From contig NC_039513.1 in assembly GCF_003672135.1 (NCBI RefSeq), positions 11,941,971 to 12,005,970 of the forward strand: a stretch of 64,000 nt of DNA. The letters are read 5' to 3'. Positions 13,201 to 25,739 of the stretch are shown here, piece after piece. The DNA comes from Ooceraea biroi (Eukaryota > Arthropoda > Insecta > Hymenoptera > Formicidae). The translations under genes and the position numbers were made by a program. Below the pieces are notes generated by a model, which was given only the letters and a program-made list of their open reading frames with translations, ran no database searches and was not told the DNA's origin. Every line of letters begins with the position of its first letter. Position 1 is the first letter of the stretch.

Positions 13201-15016
13201 TTATCTAATTGATAAGCGAGAGTGATAAACTGAGAAAGAGAAAAAGAGAAAGTGATCAGCACGCACGACATTTATACGAGGCGAGGAGATAAAGCAGCCC
13301 TGGGGAAAATTACAAGAGGATTGCTCTATGGCATTGGGGATTTACAAGTTTACTTTGTGTTTTATACACATATATTCTTACTTACTAATTTTGTTCTCGC
13401 GCCGTGAAAGGCATTATTTGATGCCTCTAGGCTCTGAAATCACAATAATCATCATATTTCATGATTTCGATGCATCAAATGTCTGCAAGACAGTCCGTAG
13501 TTTGGTACGAAGCTCCCAAAGATTATACTCGTATGCAAGACAGACGTAGGAATCAACATTAATCCTTTGTCTTTTCGTTTTGCAATTTTACTGTGCTCTA
13601 ATTTCGACAATTTTTTGACATTGTAGAAATATAATGGTAATTGTAATACCAACAATCAGGTATTACAAAATGTTTCGAAAAGAGAATTAAATAGAATGCA
13701 AAATTATGCGTATGCTTTTCCTTCTTAGAATTTTGTTCCATCAACTCTGATATTGTTAACAGATAATTTGCTTTTTGCAATATCTATATCACATTCTCCA
13801 ATTATTTCTTTGATTACTTTATTGCACTCGATACAATTCACATAGTGCTAATTGTGCCACGCCTAAATGGTGTGTCTAGGCTTATGAGTGATGCATGAGT
13901 GATTGGTACCGAACCTACGGACTACTGTGTGAATAATGCTCTATATGTAAAATAATATAAGCATCTTGAATGTCAAGTCATAGGCACTATGTGTAGTTGC
14001 ATGCAGTTATATCTCTTTCAATGGCTATTGTTATTTTTATTATCAAGATATGCTAAAAGAGCTTATTACATGTGCCTGAAACAGCCATTAAAAATATTTG
14101 CATAGGAGAGTGTAATGTATCATTTTTGTGCGTTAAGACTAAGGTAACGATATGAATAAAATCTTTATTGTATCTTTCGTGTGTAAATTACAGTATACTT
14201 TTATCATTTATTTAGCTTTGATAACATAAAATATCCCTGTATTTAGACTGTATCTTCGATAATTATTTGACAACTGGTCAAGAGAGAAAATAACCAGGAA
14301 GAGGACCTCTTAAATCCAGTGATAGCTGCAAACAGGAGTCCCAATATCCTTGGTACATAACAAATATATAAATAGGTAGCTTTTCAACCAACGCCCGTTC
14401 ATCAAAGAACGTCATGTCAATTAATACCATGTGTCCAATTACGCAACAACCACATGTGATCACAAGACTGAAAGGATGGGCAGAGACGTGACGTACAAGA
14501 GATATACCAGGTGAAGAACTGATAAAGAAATTGACAGAGATGGAGAAAGATAGAAAATGAGAGAAAGGAAAGAGAAACAGAGACAGACAGACAGAGAGAG
14601 AGAAAGAGAGAGAGAGAGAAAGCAAGAAAGAGGGAGGAGAGAAACAAAGACAGAAAGAAACCAATGTAAATAAGAGGAAGAAAGACACAAATATCACAAC
14701 TCCTCGTTTCTTCAGGCTGAACGACCCTCGATATGCACGGAGATGCTGTTAACAACGATCACTTGACGCGTTTTCGACTGACAACTCCAAACGAAAGAAC
14801 GGCGGCAAATACGACAGCCGTGGCGTACAGTTGTGAAATTAGCGCGAGCGTCGTCGCGATCGCGCGGGACGGTCCGATTTTTTGTCAGCTACGCCGGAAC
14901 CTGGCGCGATTTACCTTCGTGTTGGAGGCTGGATCGGTGACCGGGCCATCGCTAAGCGTGCTTCTCGGCTCTTTCCCAGACGACGTATTGTTCACACCAT
15001 CCCCGCTGTCAGCCAT
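10229..15016 (-). CDS. AhcyL1: S-adenosylhomocysteine hydrolase-like protein 1 (AHCYL1/IRBIT type)
   Basis: Ten coding exons on the minus strand, in transcript order: 15016-14915, 12851-12767, 12374-12193, 12090-11766, 11607-11457, 11346-11194, 11098-10933, 10787-10541, 10449-10329 and 10235-10229. All junctions are phase-consistent and give 512 aa, close to the family length. The N-terminus (MADSGDGVNNTSS...) leads into a Ser-rich segment with RSRSLSASSTDSYSSG and SSDEDDVSPREK, typical of the IRBIT regulatory arm. The hydrolase fold follows: DFCVRNINQNAFGRREIEIA, then GCTHINAQTAVLIETL, the NAD-binding GYGEVGKG, NMGHSNTEID, and the C-terminal GPFKPNYYRY. Known of the family: a poor or inactive hydrolase that binds the IP3 receptor and ion transporters through the phosphorylated arm. 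The final coding exon carries only seven bases (C TAC TAA). Other first exons may exist in the 2 kb first intron or upstream. Confidence 0.95.
14536..14655. repeat. Purine-rich GA tract in the AHCYL first intron
   Basis: A run dominated by GAGA and GACAGA units within the 12852-14914 intron. The serine- and leucine-rich open frames on the opposite strand are shadows of this tract. I see nothing else convincing in the rest of the intron. Confidence 0.7.
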
Positions 15017-18000
15017 TTTTCGAATGCACACTCGCGAGGCTCGCTGATCAGCCGCCACGCGACGCTCCGCGCGGGCGGGTCAGCCTCGTAGCTAAGCTCG
15101 CGAGGTGCCCCTCTGCCCGTGCCAAACTTCACCGCGGTCGATATTAGGTCCACGCGGTTTGCACCTCTTTCTGCATTTGAGATGAATCGAGCCTATATTT
15201 TTCTCTCCTGCAGAAAAATAGGAATGATAAATCGCGAATAAATGCAAGAGAAGCGAACGAGCTTGTTACGAATAATAATTAACGATCTAAAGTGATTGTT
15301 TTATACTACGAATTCATTTGCGTATGCGTTGTACAGACAATATCGAACGTAAAAAGATTTTGTTTCGTGTGGGACTCGCTCTACAATCTTCACACAAAGT
15401 TCTCAGACGAGGCATTAAATCTCATTGTTAATTAAAATCAGTTAAAACAACAAAAACATGGAATATCAGTCGACAACGTAACATCCTCCGGCATCTTCGA
15501 TGCCTCGAGCTGCCTTCGACCACCTTCGACCATCACCGCACCTGAGCGGCAGCTACTCTCCGGACGAAAAACATCGGCTCGCTCGCCAATGCGTGCCCAC
15601 CCAGCAAGATGGCTCCTCTACGGGGCGACACTCGGTGTTTGACGTGAAGTTATTTGCACACCCAGGAGCTCGCGCCGCTCTCGAGGAGTCGTGCCAGCCG
15701 TCGCGTCGATCCGTCGATCGGTGCCGTGCGAGCGCGAGGCACGAGTGTCGTCCGCAGTCGCGGCTCGCGCGTCCACGTCGCGTTACGTCACGCCGTGCCG
15801 TGCCGAGCCGAGCGGAGCCGAGAACGAACGGACGAACGAACGAACGACGGGATACGCTTCGTCGCGAGAGGAGTCGAGTGTCTCCCGAAACACGCGGTGA
15901 CGGCTCGCACGGGGAAACAGTCGCGCGACACGGCCGGATTCCGGTGACAGCGGACCGACTCGGCGCCTCTCCGAGGAGACAGCCCCGTGCGCTTCCCCTC
16001 ACTCAGGTAACCAACCATCGTCTTTCATCCCCCGCGTGCTGCAACGGCAACGACGGTGGCGGCGGCGATGACGGCGAGCGTCTCGCCAGTGCTCCGTCTC
16101 TCGTTTCCCCCGGACGACGTCCGGCGTGCGGACGGCATTGTCCTCCACCTCGGCCGTCCGGCGTCGCCGTCGTGGCCGAGCGTGCTCGTGCACGGTGCAT
16201 ATCGATCTAAACCCGCGACTGTCACTTTCGGACACGTCGGGCACCGCGTCGGCGAGATCTCGCCTGCGAGACCGACGATAGGTGTGCGGCTTTAGTTACT
16301 TGCACTCGCTGCGCACTTCACTCGGTTGCCTCATTCCCTGTAAATCGAAAGTGCAGTCGCGTCGGTCTTCAGTGCGAAAACTGAGAACTGTGCGGTTCGA
16401 GTCGAGCGAGGGGGTGTAAAATTTGTTCAACTGCCGGCTCGATTTTTAATCGGTATTCGACGTATATGCGTATTTCTCTTCTCTTCAGTGCCGAAATTAG
16501 ACACGCTAATGTTATGCGGAATATAAAACGTAACGTCTTTCCCTGAGAACTTGACGAGAATAGACTCTCGACGGTGAGAATGAGTTGGCGATATCTCGGT
16601 GTCACCGATGACCCGCACGCTTTCGTCGGATCTGCCTTCACGTTGCACTTTCTACACTTTTCTGCACTTTGACTTCGGTTCTCTCCTTTTCGTCCGATCT
16701 GTGAGTTATATGCAAGGACAACCGTACGTCCGTTTCGTTATCCGAAACGCGCGGGATGTAATGTCTCGCGGCCGGAGAAGGCACTCGTCGTGAAGGTTTC
16801 CGTTTTAGTGTTGTACTTCCTACGCCATACCCTTTTTTTCGGCTCTCTCCGGGGATCATCTATCTCATTCTCAAATTCTCGGAGCCGTAGTGCAGAAAAG
16901 TGCAGTTAAAGCAACAGCCGGGCACACATGCGGGCGATTCCGCCCCTGCGAAAAAAAAGCGGATCTCCTTAGGCCGAAACGAAACGAGCGAGGTAAAATG
17001 CTATTGTAAAGTGCGAGACACGCTGCCCCGCGATCACGCACGCCGGATAAAAGCCGGATTTAACAGCGCTCGTATTTCACGGGTATCATTTTTGCCGCGG
17101 CTGCCGCAGCCGCTCGGAGCAGCCGCGGAGATATCGCGTCGACACTGATTATAATTTATTTCTCACATTATCGATTGCGAGGTGGTTAAATTATTTCGGG
17201 GCACATCCGCGATCCGCTTTCTTACGACTCCTTTTTACAATTCCTCGCTCTCCTCTTTGTTGATGCTCGTTGATGCAATTAGCACGAGACAGAGCTATTG
17301 TGAACAGTTCTTTCAGCCTAATGAACGAATCACATGAATCATAGCTATATATTTTAACAGGCGCATACGCTATAGTACGATTCACAAGAGGTAGCGCATT
17401 ACGGAAGCGAGATGATCCGATAGAATTTTTATGAACGCGATACGAGCGACGACAAGGGATTTTCCTGATCTGCGAGTCTCTTACGATTTCCCCCCTTCTC
17501 TTTTTCTTTTTCCAGATACATAGTGCCATTCCAAAGAACCATTGCTCACAGCTGTGCTAAACTATGAACGCTATAACGATAGATAGATGCGTAAGAGTTT
17601 TTAAGCTCTGTTATACCTAGATCTAAACGAACGTAACGTTACTAATTGCAATCTCTAGAGAATCTCGAGAGAACGATCTTGAGAATTTTATGCCGGAAGC
17701 GGAGGCAATTGTATAAATGAGAATTTGGAGAGAATCGGATCAAAACTGCGCATGGGATATTTGCACGCGGATCCGAAGCCGATCGAGAGAGGCAAGCGAA
17801 CTTTGTGATTCCGATCGCCTGGAGATGTTACCAAAGGGGGATTGAACCAATTTTTTGTACGCACGCAATTCTAGCGACTCAATCGAGTAATGACCAAAGG
17901 TGTGGGGGCAGATCTCTACTAGAGGAAAATCTCTCGACGGCGTTTCACTATGTCTTGAGCACGAGCTATTCGATAGAGAAGAAAACTTATTTTCACGTTT

Positions 18001-18034
18001 GATACGAGCGTTTATATATCACTGCGCGTTAAAC
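15017..18034. promoter_or_regulatory. CpG-rich divergent upstream region of AHCYL (-) and p190 RhoGAP (+)
   Basis: About 3 kb separates two start codons that point away from each other. From roughly 15450 to 17150 the DNA is markedly richer in G, C and CpG than the flanks, and repeats Arg/Ser-rich pseudo-frames on both strands, as promoter DNA does. The frame at 15500-16210 reads 236 codons but is compositionally biased, has no recognisable motif and overlaps similar frames on the other strand, so I do not call it a gene. The region likely holds both start sites, 5' UTR exons and 5' introns; none can be placed exactly. Confidence 0.5.
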
Positions 18035-21000
18035 ATGGCGAGAAAAAGTGACAATGCGAGGAGCATCAACGTCGCGGTGGTCGGGCTGTCCGGCACGGAG
18101 AAGGACAAGGGGCAGGTCGGCGTGGGCAAGTCGTGCCTGTGCAATCGCTTCATGCGTTCCCTCAGCGACGACTACAATGTGGAGCATATTTCGGTGTTGT
18201 CACAGGTAACGATGTCTCTCCGAGAATTTATCTAACGCATTATTAATAACGTGCATTTTAATATAATTTATTATATAATTTTTTTTTGAAATTTAATAAT
18301 AATCGTTGGACATCGTTTCGTTGCAGTCCGACTTTAGCGGACGTGTGGTGAACAACGATCACTTCCTGTACTGGGGCGAAGTGACGAAAACGGCGGAGGA
18401 CGGGACGGAGTTTCAATTTCAGATTATCGAGCACACGGAGTTCATAGACGACGCGTCGTTCCAGCCGTTCAAGGGCGGCAAGATGGAGCCGTACGCCAAG
18501 AGATGCACGGCCACGAAGATCACGAGCGCGGAGAAGCTCATGTACATCTGCAAGAATCAGTTGGGCATCGAGAAGGAGTACGAGCAGAAGGTCCTGCCGG
18601 ACGGTAAATTGAACATCGACGGGTTCCTGTGCGTGTTCGACGTGAGCCTCGTGCCGAACCGGGCGATCGAGAAGCAGGTCGAGATCGTCGCGAATATCCT
18701 GAATAACCTGATGAAGACGAAGAAGCCGATCGTGCTGGTGACGACGAAGAACGACGACGCGAACGAGCAGTTCGTCAAGGAGGCGGAGAAGCTGATAATG
18801 CGCAAGGAGTACAAAGGCTCGATCCTGATCGTCGAGACCTCGGCGCACGAGAACATCAACGTCGACCTGGCCTTCATGATCGTGGCGCAGCTGATCGACA
18901 AGACGAAGATGCGCAGCAAAGTGATGCCGTTCGCCGAGGCGGCCCGTGCCAGGAAGGAACTGCTGGACGCGTCGACGGAGTCGTTGCAGAGATTGATACG
19001 AATACACGTGACGGACTATCGCGCCTTGTGGTCGCAGGCTTCGAAGAAGCTCGCGCAGCACAAGGAATTTTCCACTTTTGTAGAGTTATTCGGTATCGAG
19101 GCGACGCAGAGACTGTTCAGGCGGCACATCAAGAAACTCAAGGACGAGCAGATCGCGAAGAAGATACAGGGCTACCTAGACATGCTGCCGGATATCCTTC
19201 ACGAGATCTGTCCCGATATATCAAACTTAATTAACGAGTAAGTCAATTTCTCTCTCGCTCGCGTCTACGATTTTTCCGAGGACTCGCTCGTACGAGGAGT
19301 CGATCGCTGAACGAAATGCCACCTTACAGAGAATGGTCGGCGGTGCAACAGTACATAAAGGAGCATCCCGATTTTCATCAGTACTTTTACGAGTGTCCCG
19401 AGGATATACCGTGGATCGATTGCGACTACGGCGAGAGCAACGGCACGAAAATACCTTACGACGTGTTGGAGACTCCCGAGGCCGAGACCGTATTTAAGAA
19501 TCACATAAATGCTTTACAACAAGAGCAACGGCGACTCGAGTAAGTACCTCAATACGGAACCCGTATCCAAGTGCTTCAACGAAGAGTAATACAGCGGAAG
19601 TAAATTCATATACGTATACGTTCCGTATAGAATCAACAGAACTAATTCGTAGTAATTTTGTATGATCTCATTCGATATTCATTCTAGAAGATAATCACGT
19701 ACAATTTACTAATGCTTTGCTTTATTCTGGGTGGTGTTTCTTTGTGCAGACTTCCGAAAAGGTAATTTGTGCTTTTTTTACTCGCTTCCTTTTTAGAGCA
19801 TAAGTGTTTAAAGTAACGGTATTTATTCGTTACGCTAATATTTATATAGCAATCTCTGCTTATATGTTTAACTACAATGGATAGATTCGAAATGCGTGCG
19901 GTGCGTTGATTAATATTTATCGTTATTATTGATATCATTTAAATGAGTTTAGTTAGGATGCATGAATTTATAGAATAATTCGGTGGAATTAGAATTTAAT
20001 GATATATCTTTATATCGCGGTACACTGTATTAATGTTGCAACAATAACAGTAAATCACTAATCGTGAATAACTAACTTCCGTAACGACAAAATGTTATTA
20101 ACAACGGTTGGACGATGTGTGGTGATCTGGAAACCGTGTTTTATATATATTTAACCCGCTACTTCCGCAATATCGGAACTTTGTTTGAAAAATTCTCGTT
20201 TATCCATGTGAAATGTAATCAATTTCTATTAGGTGGAAGAAACAATTTAAGCAGTTGTTGGAGGAAACTGGCTACGTCACGCCCGGGAAACATTTGTCGG
20301 AAGTTCGAGTTTTATTTATGGGCAGAGAATGTTTCGAGGAACTTTCTCACCATGATTGTCAGGAGATTTACGACCAGCATCAAAAGGAGATTGTCGAAAA
20401 GGCGAAACACAATTTTCAAGTAAGAGTTTCGCAGTAGTTTGCATCATTTGCGTGTCTATTTATCAATATAAGGGATGCAATTTAAAAATATTGTGGTATG
20501 CAACAGGAGTTATTACTGGAGCATGCCGATTTGTTTTATCACTTCAAGAGCATAGCTCCGTCTGGAACTATCACGCAAGACGACATAAAGGAAATTACCG
20601 ACGCGTTGTTGGACGATTTTAGGTATGCAATATATTTAATATATATTAAATCTAATTAAATCTTGAATTTTCTTACGTAACGTTGGCAAATGTGAAATTT
20701 TATAATAATTTTCTTAACACAACTCTCGTCTCTGCTTCCAGATACAAAGCTTTGGACAGATTAGACCAAGACAGAAAGCTAATGCTGTTTCAGCATTTGG
20801 GATTCGTCCATTGTCCTATAAGGGAGCATTGCCCCGCTTATCCGAATTGCATGGACGCGCTCATAGAGAGGATACTTGGAACGAAGGCCCATAGGTAAGA
20901 AGTCAGCGTTATCACGCCTAGCGGCATCATTACGTTAATGGAATTATTTTATAACGCAAATCTGGAAACGTTCTAACAGACCTTCCTCGTGGAATCACAG

Positions 21001-24000
21001 TAGCCAGTGGCAGTTAACGTCGGATAACAATCAGTTAAATTTAGTCATACTCGGGAGCAACGGACTGAGCGAGGAGTTTGCCCGCGAGATAAAGGCGCAA
21101 ACGGAGGACGACGAAGTGGAAATCGATTGTCAGCTGTACACCCTCGGCTATCGCATCATAGACGGCGATGTCGGACTGCCGCATAATTCCTTCACTACCT
21201 CCGATTTCATGCCGCACGGTAAATAGGCTTTCTCAAATACAGATTTTTGCTTACTAAAGGCTCAGGAAGTTCTCGCGTAACACGTTTTCACTCCTCGTTC
21301 CAGGATCCTTTTGTATTTACTCGAACGAAGACTCGTTCGAGTACATTAGATCATCTTTGGAAAAGACATTGTTATCAAATTTGGAGCAAGAGGACAGATT
21401 GCCGTTTCAAGGACTGCCTATTGTAATAATGTTTATCCCAGAAGCCAGCATCGATGAGATAGAAGCTATCAAACTCAGAGAGGAAGGACAGAGCCTCGCG
21501 GACAGGTATGTTAAAAGGAAATTTTGCGCGCGAACGGAAATTTGCTCGAATGATAATCTCGACGATCCTCGCGTGCAGCTTGCAGTGTCCGTTCATTGAC
21601 GTGTGCATAGACGAGCTGGAGCACGAGAAGCACAAAAGATTCCCCACTTCTCTGGTGAAGGATGCTCTGCAGCAACTTATACAATCCATAAACCACCGAG
21701 CTGGTTTTCTAAACATATATCAAAGCGTCATCGAGTGCTTGGAACCTGACATTAGGTAGATTACTCATCCAATCGCTCGCCCGATTGATCGACCTGCGAT
21801 CACAAATTTCATCTCGCGTTCTCTCGATTGCAGGATAATAATGTGCATGTTCTGCGGCGACCCTTATTCGGTCGAGAACGTCCTCGGCCCTCTGCTTAAC
21901 CACCAGTGCTGCTTCCTCAGCGGAGACAGATCGATAGTCTTGGAAACGTTCCTCGGAGAGTGCAAACGTCGAGTCGAAGTCATTATCTCGAGTTTCCACG
22001 GAGCCAATGCCTTTAGAGACGAATTAGTACACGGCTTTATACTCGTCTACTCCACGAAGAGGAAAGCCTCTCTCGCGACTCTGAAGTGCGTATCGGCGAT
22101 TCGCGAATTTTCGTTATTTATTTTATCTACTTTTATTTACATGGTGTGATATCTTGTTTCAGTGCTTTTTCTACGAATATACCAAATCTGCCGATACAGA
22201 TAATGGCTGTGACCGACACTGGCGGCGCGAACGCATTTTTCAGCAACGATTTGAGTCACCTGCTGATCACGGAAGGGAACGCCATCGCGGACAAACTGGA
22301 AGCGCATTTTATGACGTCCGCGTCGAGCTGCCAGCAGAAAAGTAAGAAATTCACTTTCGCTTCGTTTTCGTCTTAATTTAATTCTCTAACGAATCATTTT
22401 GCATCTTTCTGCACTTAGCTGCATTTTACACGCCTTTCTTCAAAGTGGTGTGGGAGAAGAAGCCGGAGATCGAGCAGGCGTTCAATATGGAGGAGCCGGG
22501 AAATCTGAACGACAGCGGAGAGGGCACCTTGGAATATTCAGCTTTGCACCCGATGCCGCCGCCGCGGCACGAGAGCTATCACCTCCAGACGCCGGATGAC
22601 GGGTAACTATTCCAGAAACGGCTTCTCTCTAGTGACCCAAAGGTTTCCTTGTGACCCAAAAGTCTAACGTGAAGCAGTATGTCTGTAACTTTTAGGAGCG
22701 GCTCCGAGTCGTACGAGCAGTTGACGCCCGACGGTGATCTCGGTGAAACCGGTCTCACCGAGCAGTTCGCCGATCACCGAGCTATACCGAGCGACGACAG
22801 CGACATTTACAGCCAGGTCGACTTCTACCGAGAGGAGAGGGAGAGAGACCTCATGAAAAACGAGGACATCACGAATAAGCTGTCTGGTTAGTAATAAAGG
22901 AAGACACTTGTAGCTCGGCATAGGTTCTTCAAGATTTAAAACCTTTTACTTTCTTACCACAGGCTGGGTAAAGGACACGTTTATGCATCAGGACGGAGTT
23001 ACCAATAGTTATTCGCACAGAGCCTTCACGACAGGACGGCGATACATCTCGCAGGCTAAGCCGCGACCGAAAGGGAACAGTCAGACGTTGAAACAGCCTG
23101 GAAAGATCAATCTGAAAGATTTTGCGAATGTGACAGACGCGATAGCCAGAATGACGATCGGCGAGAAGGACGAGCACGGACCTAAACTGACGATGGGCCA
23201 CGCTCCCCTCGCCACGCCGGAACTGGTGGATCTCGGCTCGGAATACGCGCAAGTGAAGGACGTCGTGCCGAGCATGTACTCCGCTTACGACGGTGACTAC
23301 ATGTACGCCCTGGTGCAGGATTCCATCGCCAACAACAAGTCCAAGCTGCGCCATCGACGCGAAAAGGGGCAACCATGTAAAATCTCATTTTCCACGTTTC
23401 TCTCGCAATTTACCGTAACAATTCTCTGCAATCCTTAAACATGAAATTTATTATTAAAATGTAATCACTATTTACAAACAGCAGCGTACAGCGATTCCGA
23501 CTCGGAATGGAGTTCCCTGGAGAGGCAGCGGGCAACCGACGCTCTGAGCAAAGGGAACAAGAAGCTGTCGTCGCACAAACGAATACGTAAGAAACGCACC
23601 GCGATACCGGTCGCGACGCCCAAAGTACCGTCACTGGCCAGCATGGGAAGCGGCGATGGCATAGTCGGCCTGAATTACAACATGAAGGACGAGAAAAACT
23701 GGCGTGTTGACCCAGGGGACAGAGGTAAAAGTCTTTTGAACACCTGTTATCCGTACACGGAGGTGCTCGGTATTTATATTTGTTTCCGCAGTGTCCAGCG
23801 AAACACCCGACACTTCTGAATCGAGCGATCCAGAGCACAATTCCAGGTCGAGGTCGAAGCAGTACAAGTACGCCGCTGTCAGCCTGCGGAAGAGATTCTC
23901 TGGAAATTCGCTGCAACAACAATATCTGCAACATCCGTTCAACATGAAGCACGTAGCGCAAGAAATGTTCAGCGCCTCCTGTAAGTAATGCGCGATGAAT

Positions 24001-25739
24001 TTAATGAGTTTAACTTGACGGAAGTGTTTATTAGTGCGTACGAGATATACATTTGCAGCATACAATTAACAAAATAATATAACATATAATCCATGTATAT
24101 ACGAGTCTATTTTATTGATACGCATGTATTTTATTAATAGTTAAAAAATGTTATTTAATCTACATCGCGGCCTTTTTATTAGCAACAATTTGAGTTTTTC
24201 GTTCAATAACCTCGTCATTAAGTTGCAGTGTCCACGTTTTCGTTAACTTGCATGAAACTGTTATTTAGGCAAGCAAAGGGGTGAAAATACATTTGGCATT
24301 CCAGATGACGAATCAAGTCTGGACGTTTCCTCGCCGCGTGAAATTCACTCGCCTAGTGTAAGTTTTTAAGGGATGTCAAATCGACAGAGTGCAGAACGCG
24401 CGTGTAATTATCTCACTTTGCTTTTCAGTTTTCGGTCGGTATATTGAACAAGTGCAAGGACGGCGACAAGTTGACCAGGAAGAAGGACAAGCAAAAGGCG
24501 AAGGAGGATGAGAAATTGGAAAAGAGAAGGCAGAAGGAGGAGAAGCTCAAGAAACACGCGGAGAAGGAGAAGGAGAGGGAGAAGAAGAAGCAAGAGAAGA
24601 TCAAGCAGACCAAGGGCTCCGGAGGAACGCCGATCTCGAGTCAGTCGCAGCAACCTTTGATCGAGGATTTCGCGCAGAGCGAGACGAACCGAATACCCCT
24701 GTTCCTCGAGAAGTGCGTGCAGTTTATTGAGGAGGAAGGCCTGGATTCCGAAGGGATATACAGGGTGCCCGGTAATCGCGCGCACGTAGAACTGCTTTTC
24801 CAAAAGTTCGAAGAAGGTATATCGTCCAATTCATTTTTTTTTCTGACGTTAAGTCGATTTTATGTATAAATTTTGTGTGATAAATAATGCTGATTTATTT
24901 TGCTCACTTTTTTTTATCTCACAGATGTTAACGTCGATATACATTCTTTGGATATTCCCGTAAATGCTGTCGCTACAGCCTTGAAAGATTTCTTTTCCAA
25001 GAGACTACCGCCGCTTATCGACAAAGAACGTATGAGCGAACTTGAAGATATATCAGGTAAGTTGATTTTATTCCTAGAAATTTTCCATAGAGATTTCGTT
25101 CGAGCTCAATCTTAATCTCAAAAGTTTTGAATATTTGCATACAACTCGACTTTTAATTAAAAATATATTACGCTTGTACCAGGTGCACGGGGTATTAGCA
25201 AACCTATGTCGGCTACTTGCATGAATATGGAAGGTCAGTATACATTTTTACATATCTTTACGGTATTCGCCGAATCTTTGAGAATATTTGCCGTAAGCCT
25301 TCATTTACGTATTGACGAATGTGATTACAGATCGAAGCGGCAGATTATTAGCTCTGCGCCTGATGCTCAATAAATTGAATCTCGTGAACTTCGACATTCT
25401 CAAGTTTATCTTTCAACATTTCGTGAAGTAAGAGATATCTTCTATACGATATATACCTGTCCCTCTATTTGTCACTTCTCATTCCCATTTCTCTGTGTAT
25501 CATCACCCCGTTATTAAATCTGAAACTCGTGTCGCCGCAGGGTTGCCGAGAACTGCAAACTCAACAGTATGGACAGCAAGAACCTGGCAATCTGCTGGTG
25601 GCCTACGTTACTACCCATCGAATTCAACGATCTCGGTAGATTCGAAGCTATGAGGCCGTACCTGGAGGACGTGGTCCAGACGATGATCGATCAGTATCCC
25701 TTCTTATTTTGCGGCGAGGACGCCGTAGTGATGGTGTAG
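18035..25739 (+). CDS. RhoGAPp190: p190-type Rho GTPase-activating protein
   Basis: Coding exons: 18035-18205, 18327-19237, 19330-19539, 20233-20419, 20507-20622, 20742-20894, 20980-21218, 21304-21505, 21579-21755, 21834-22085, 22163-22341, 22419-22602, 22696-22886, 22963-23376, 23482-23724, 23792-23980, 24269-24357, 24429-24816, 24925-25056, 25183-25233, 25331-25427, 25541-25739. Every junction keeps frame and the product is 1657 aa. The ATG has purine at -3. Order of domains: N-terminal GTPase-like domain with the P-loop VGVGKSCLCNRF (about 28-40); FF repeats (RALWSQASKKLAQHKEF, EEWSAVQQYIKEHPDF and two more) to about 600; two pseudo-GTPase regions (LNLVILGSNGLSEEF and following); a Ser-rich middle; a highly charged K/E helix; and a C-terminal RhoGAP domain with the arginine finger in SEGIYRVPGNR (Arg about 1481). 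Such proteins speed GTP hydrolysis by Rho at the membrane and cytoskeleton. The third-last exon is a symmetric 51-base exon inside the GAP domain. Confidence 0.95.

Noticed and set aside
14278..14755. Ser/Leu/Phe-rich minus-strand frames, which might suggest membrane proteins
   Set aside because: They are translations of the GA-rich tract in the AHCYL first intron.
15500..16210. 236-codon plus-strand frame in CpG-rich DNA
   Set aside because: Strong Arg/Ser bias, no motif, comparable frames on the opposite strand, and a position in the divergent promoter of two real genes.
18258..19061. 267-codon minus-strand frame
   Set aside because: Antisense shadow of p190 exon 2, whose codon bias keeps the opposite strand open.
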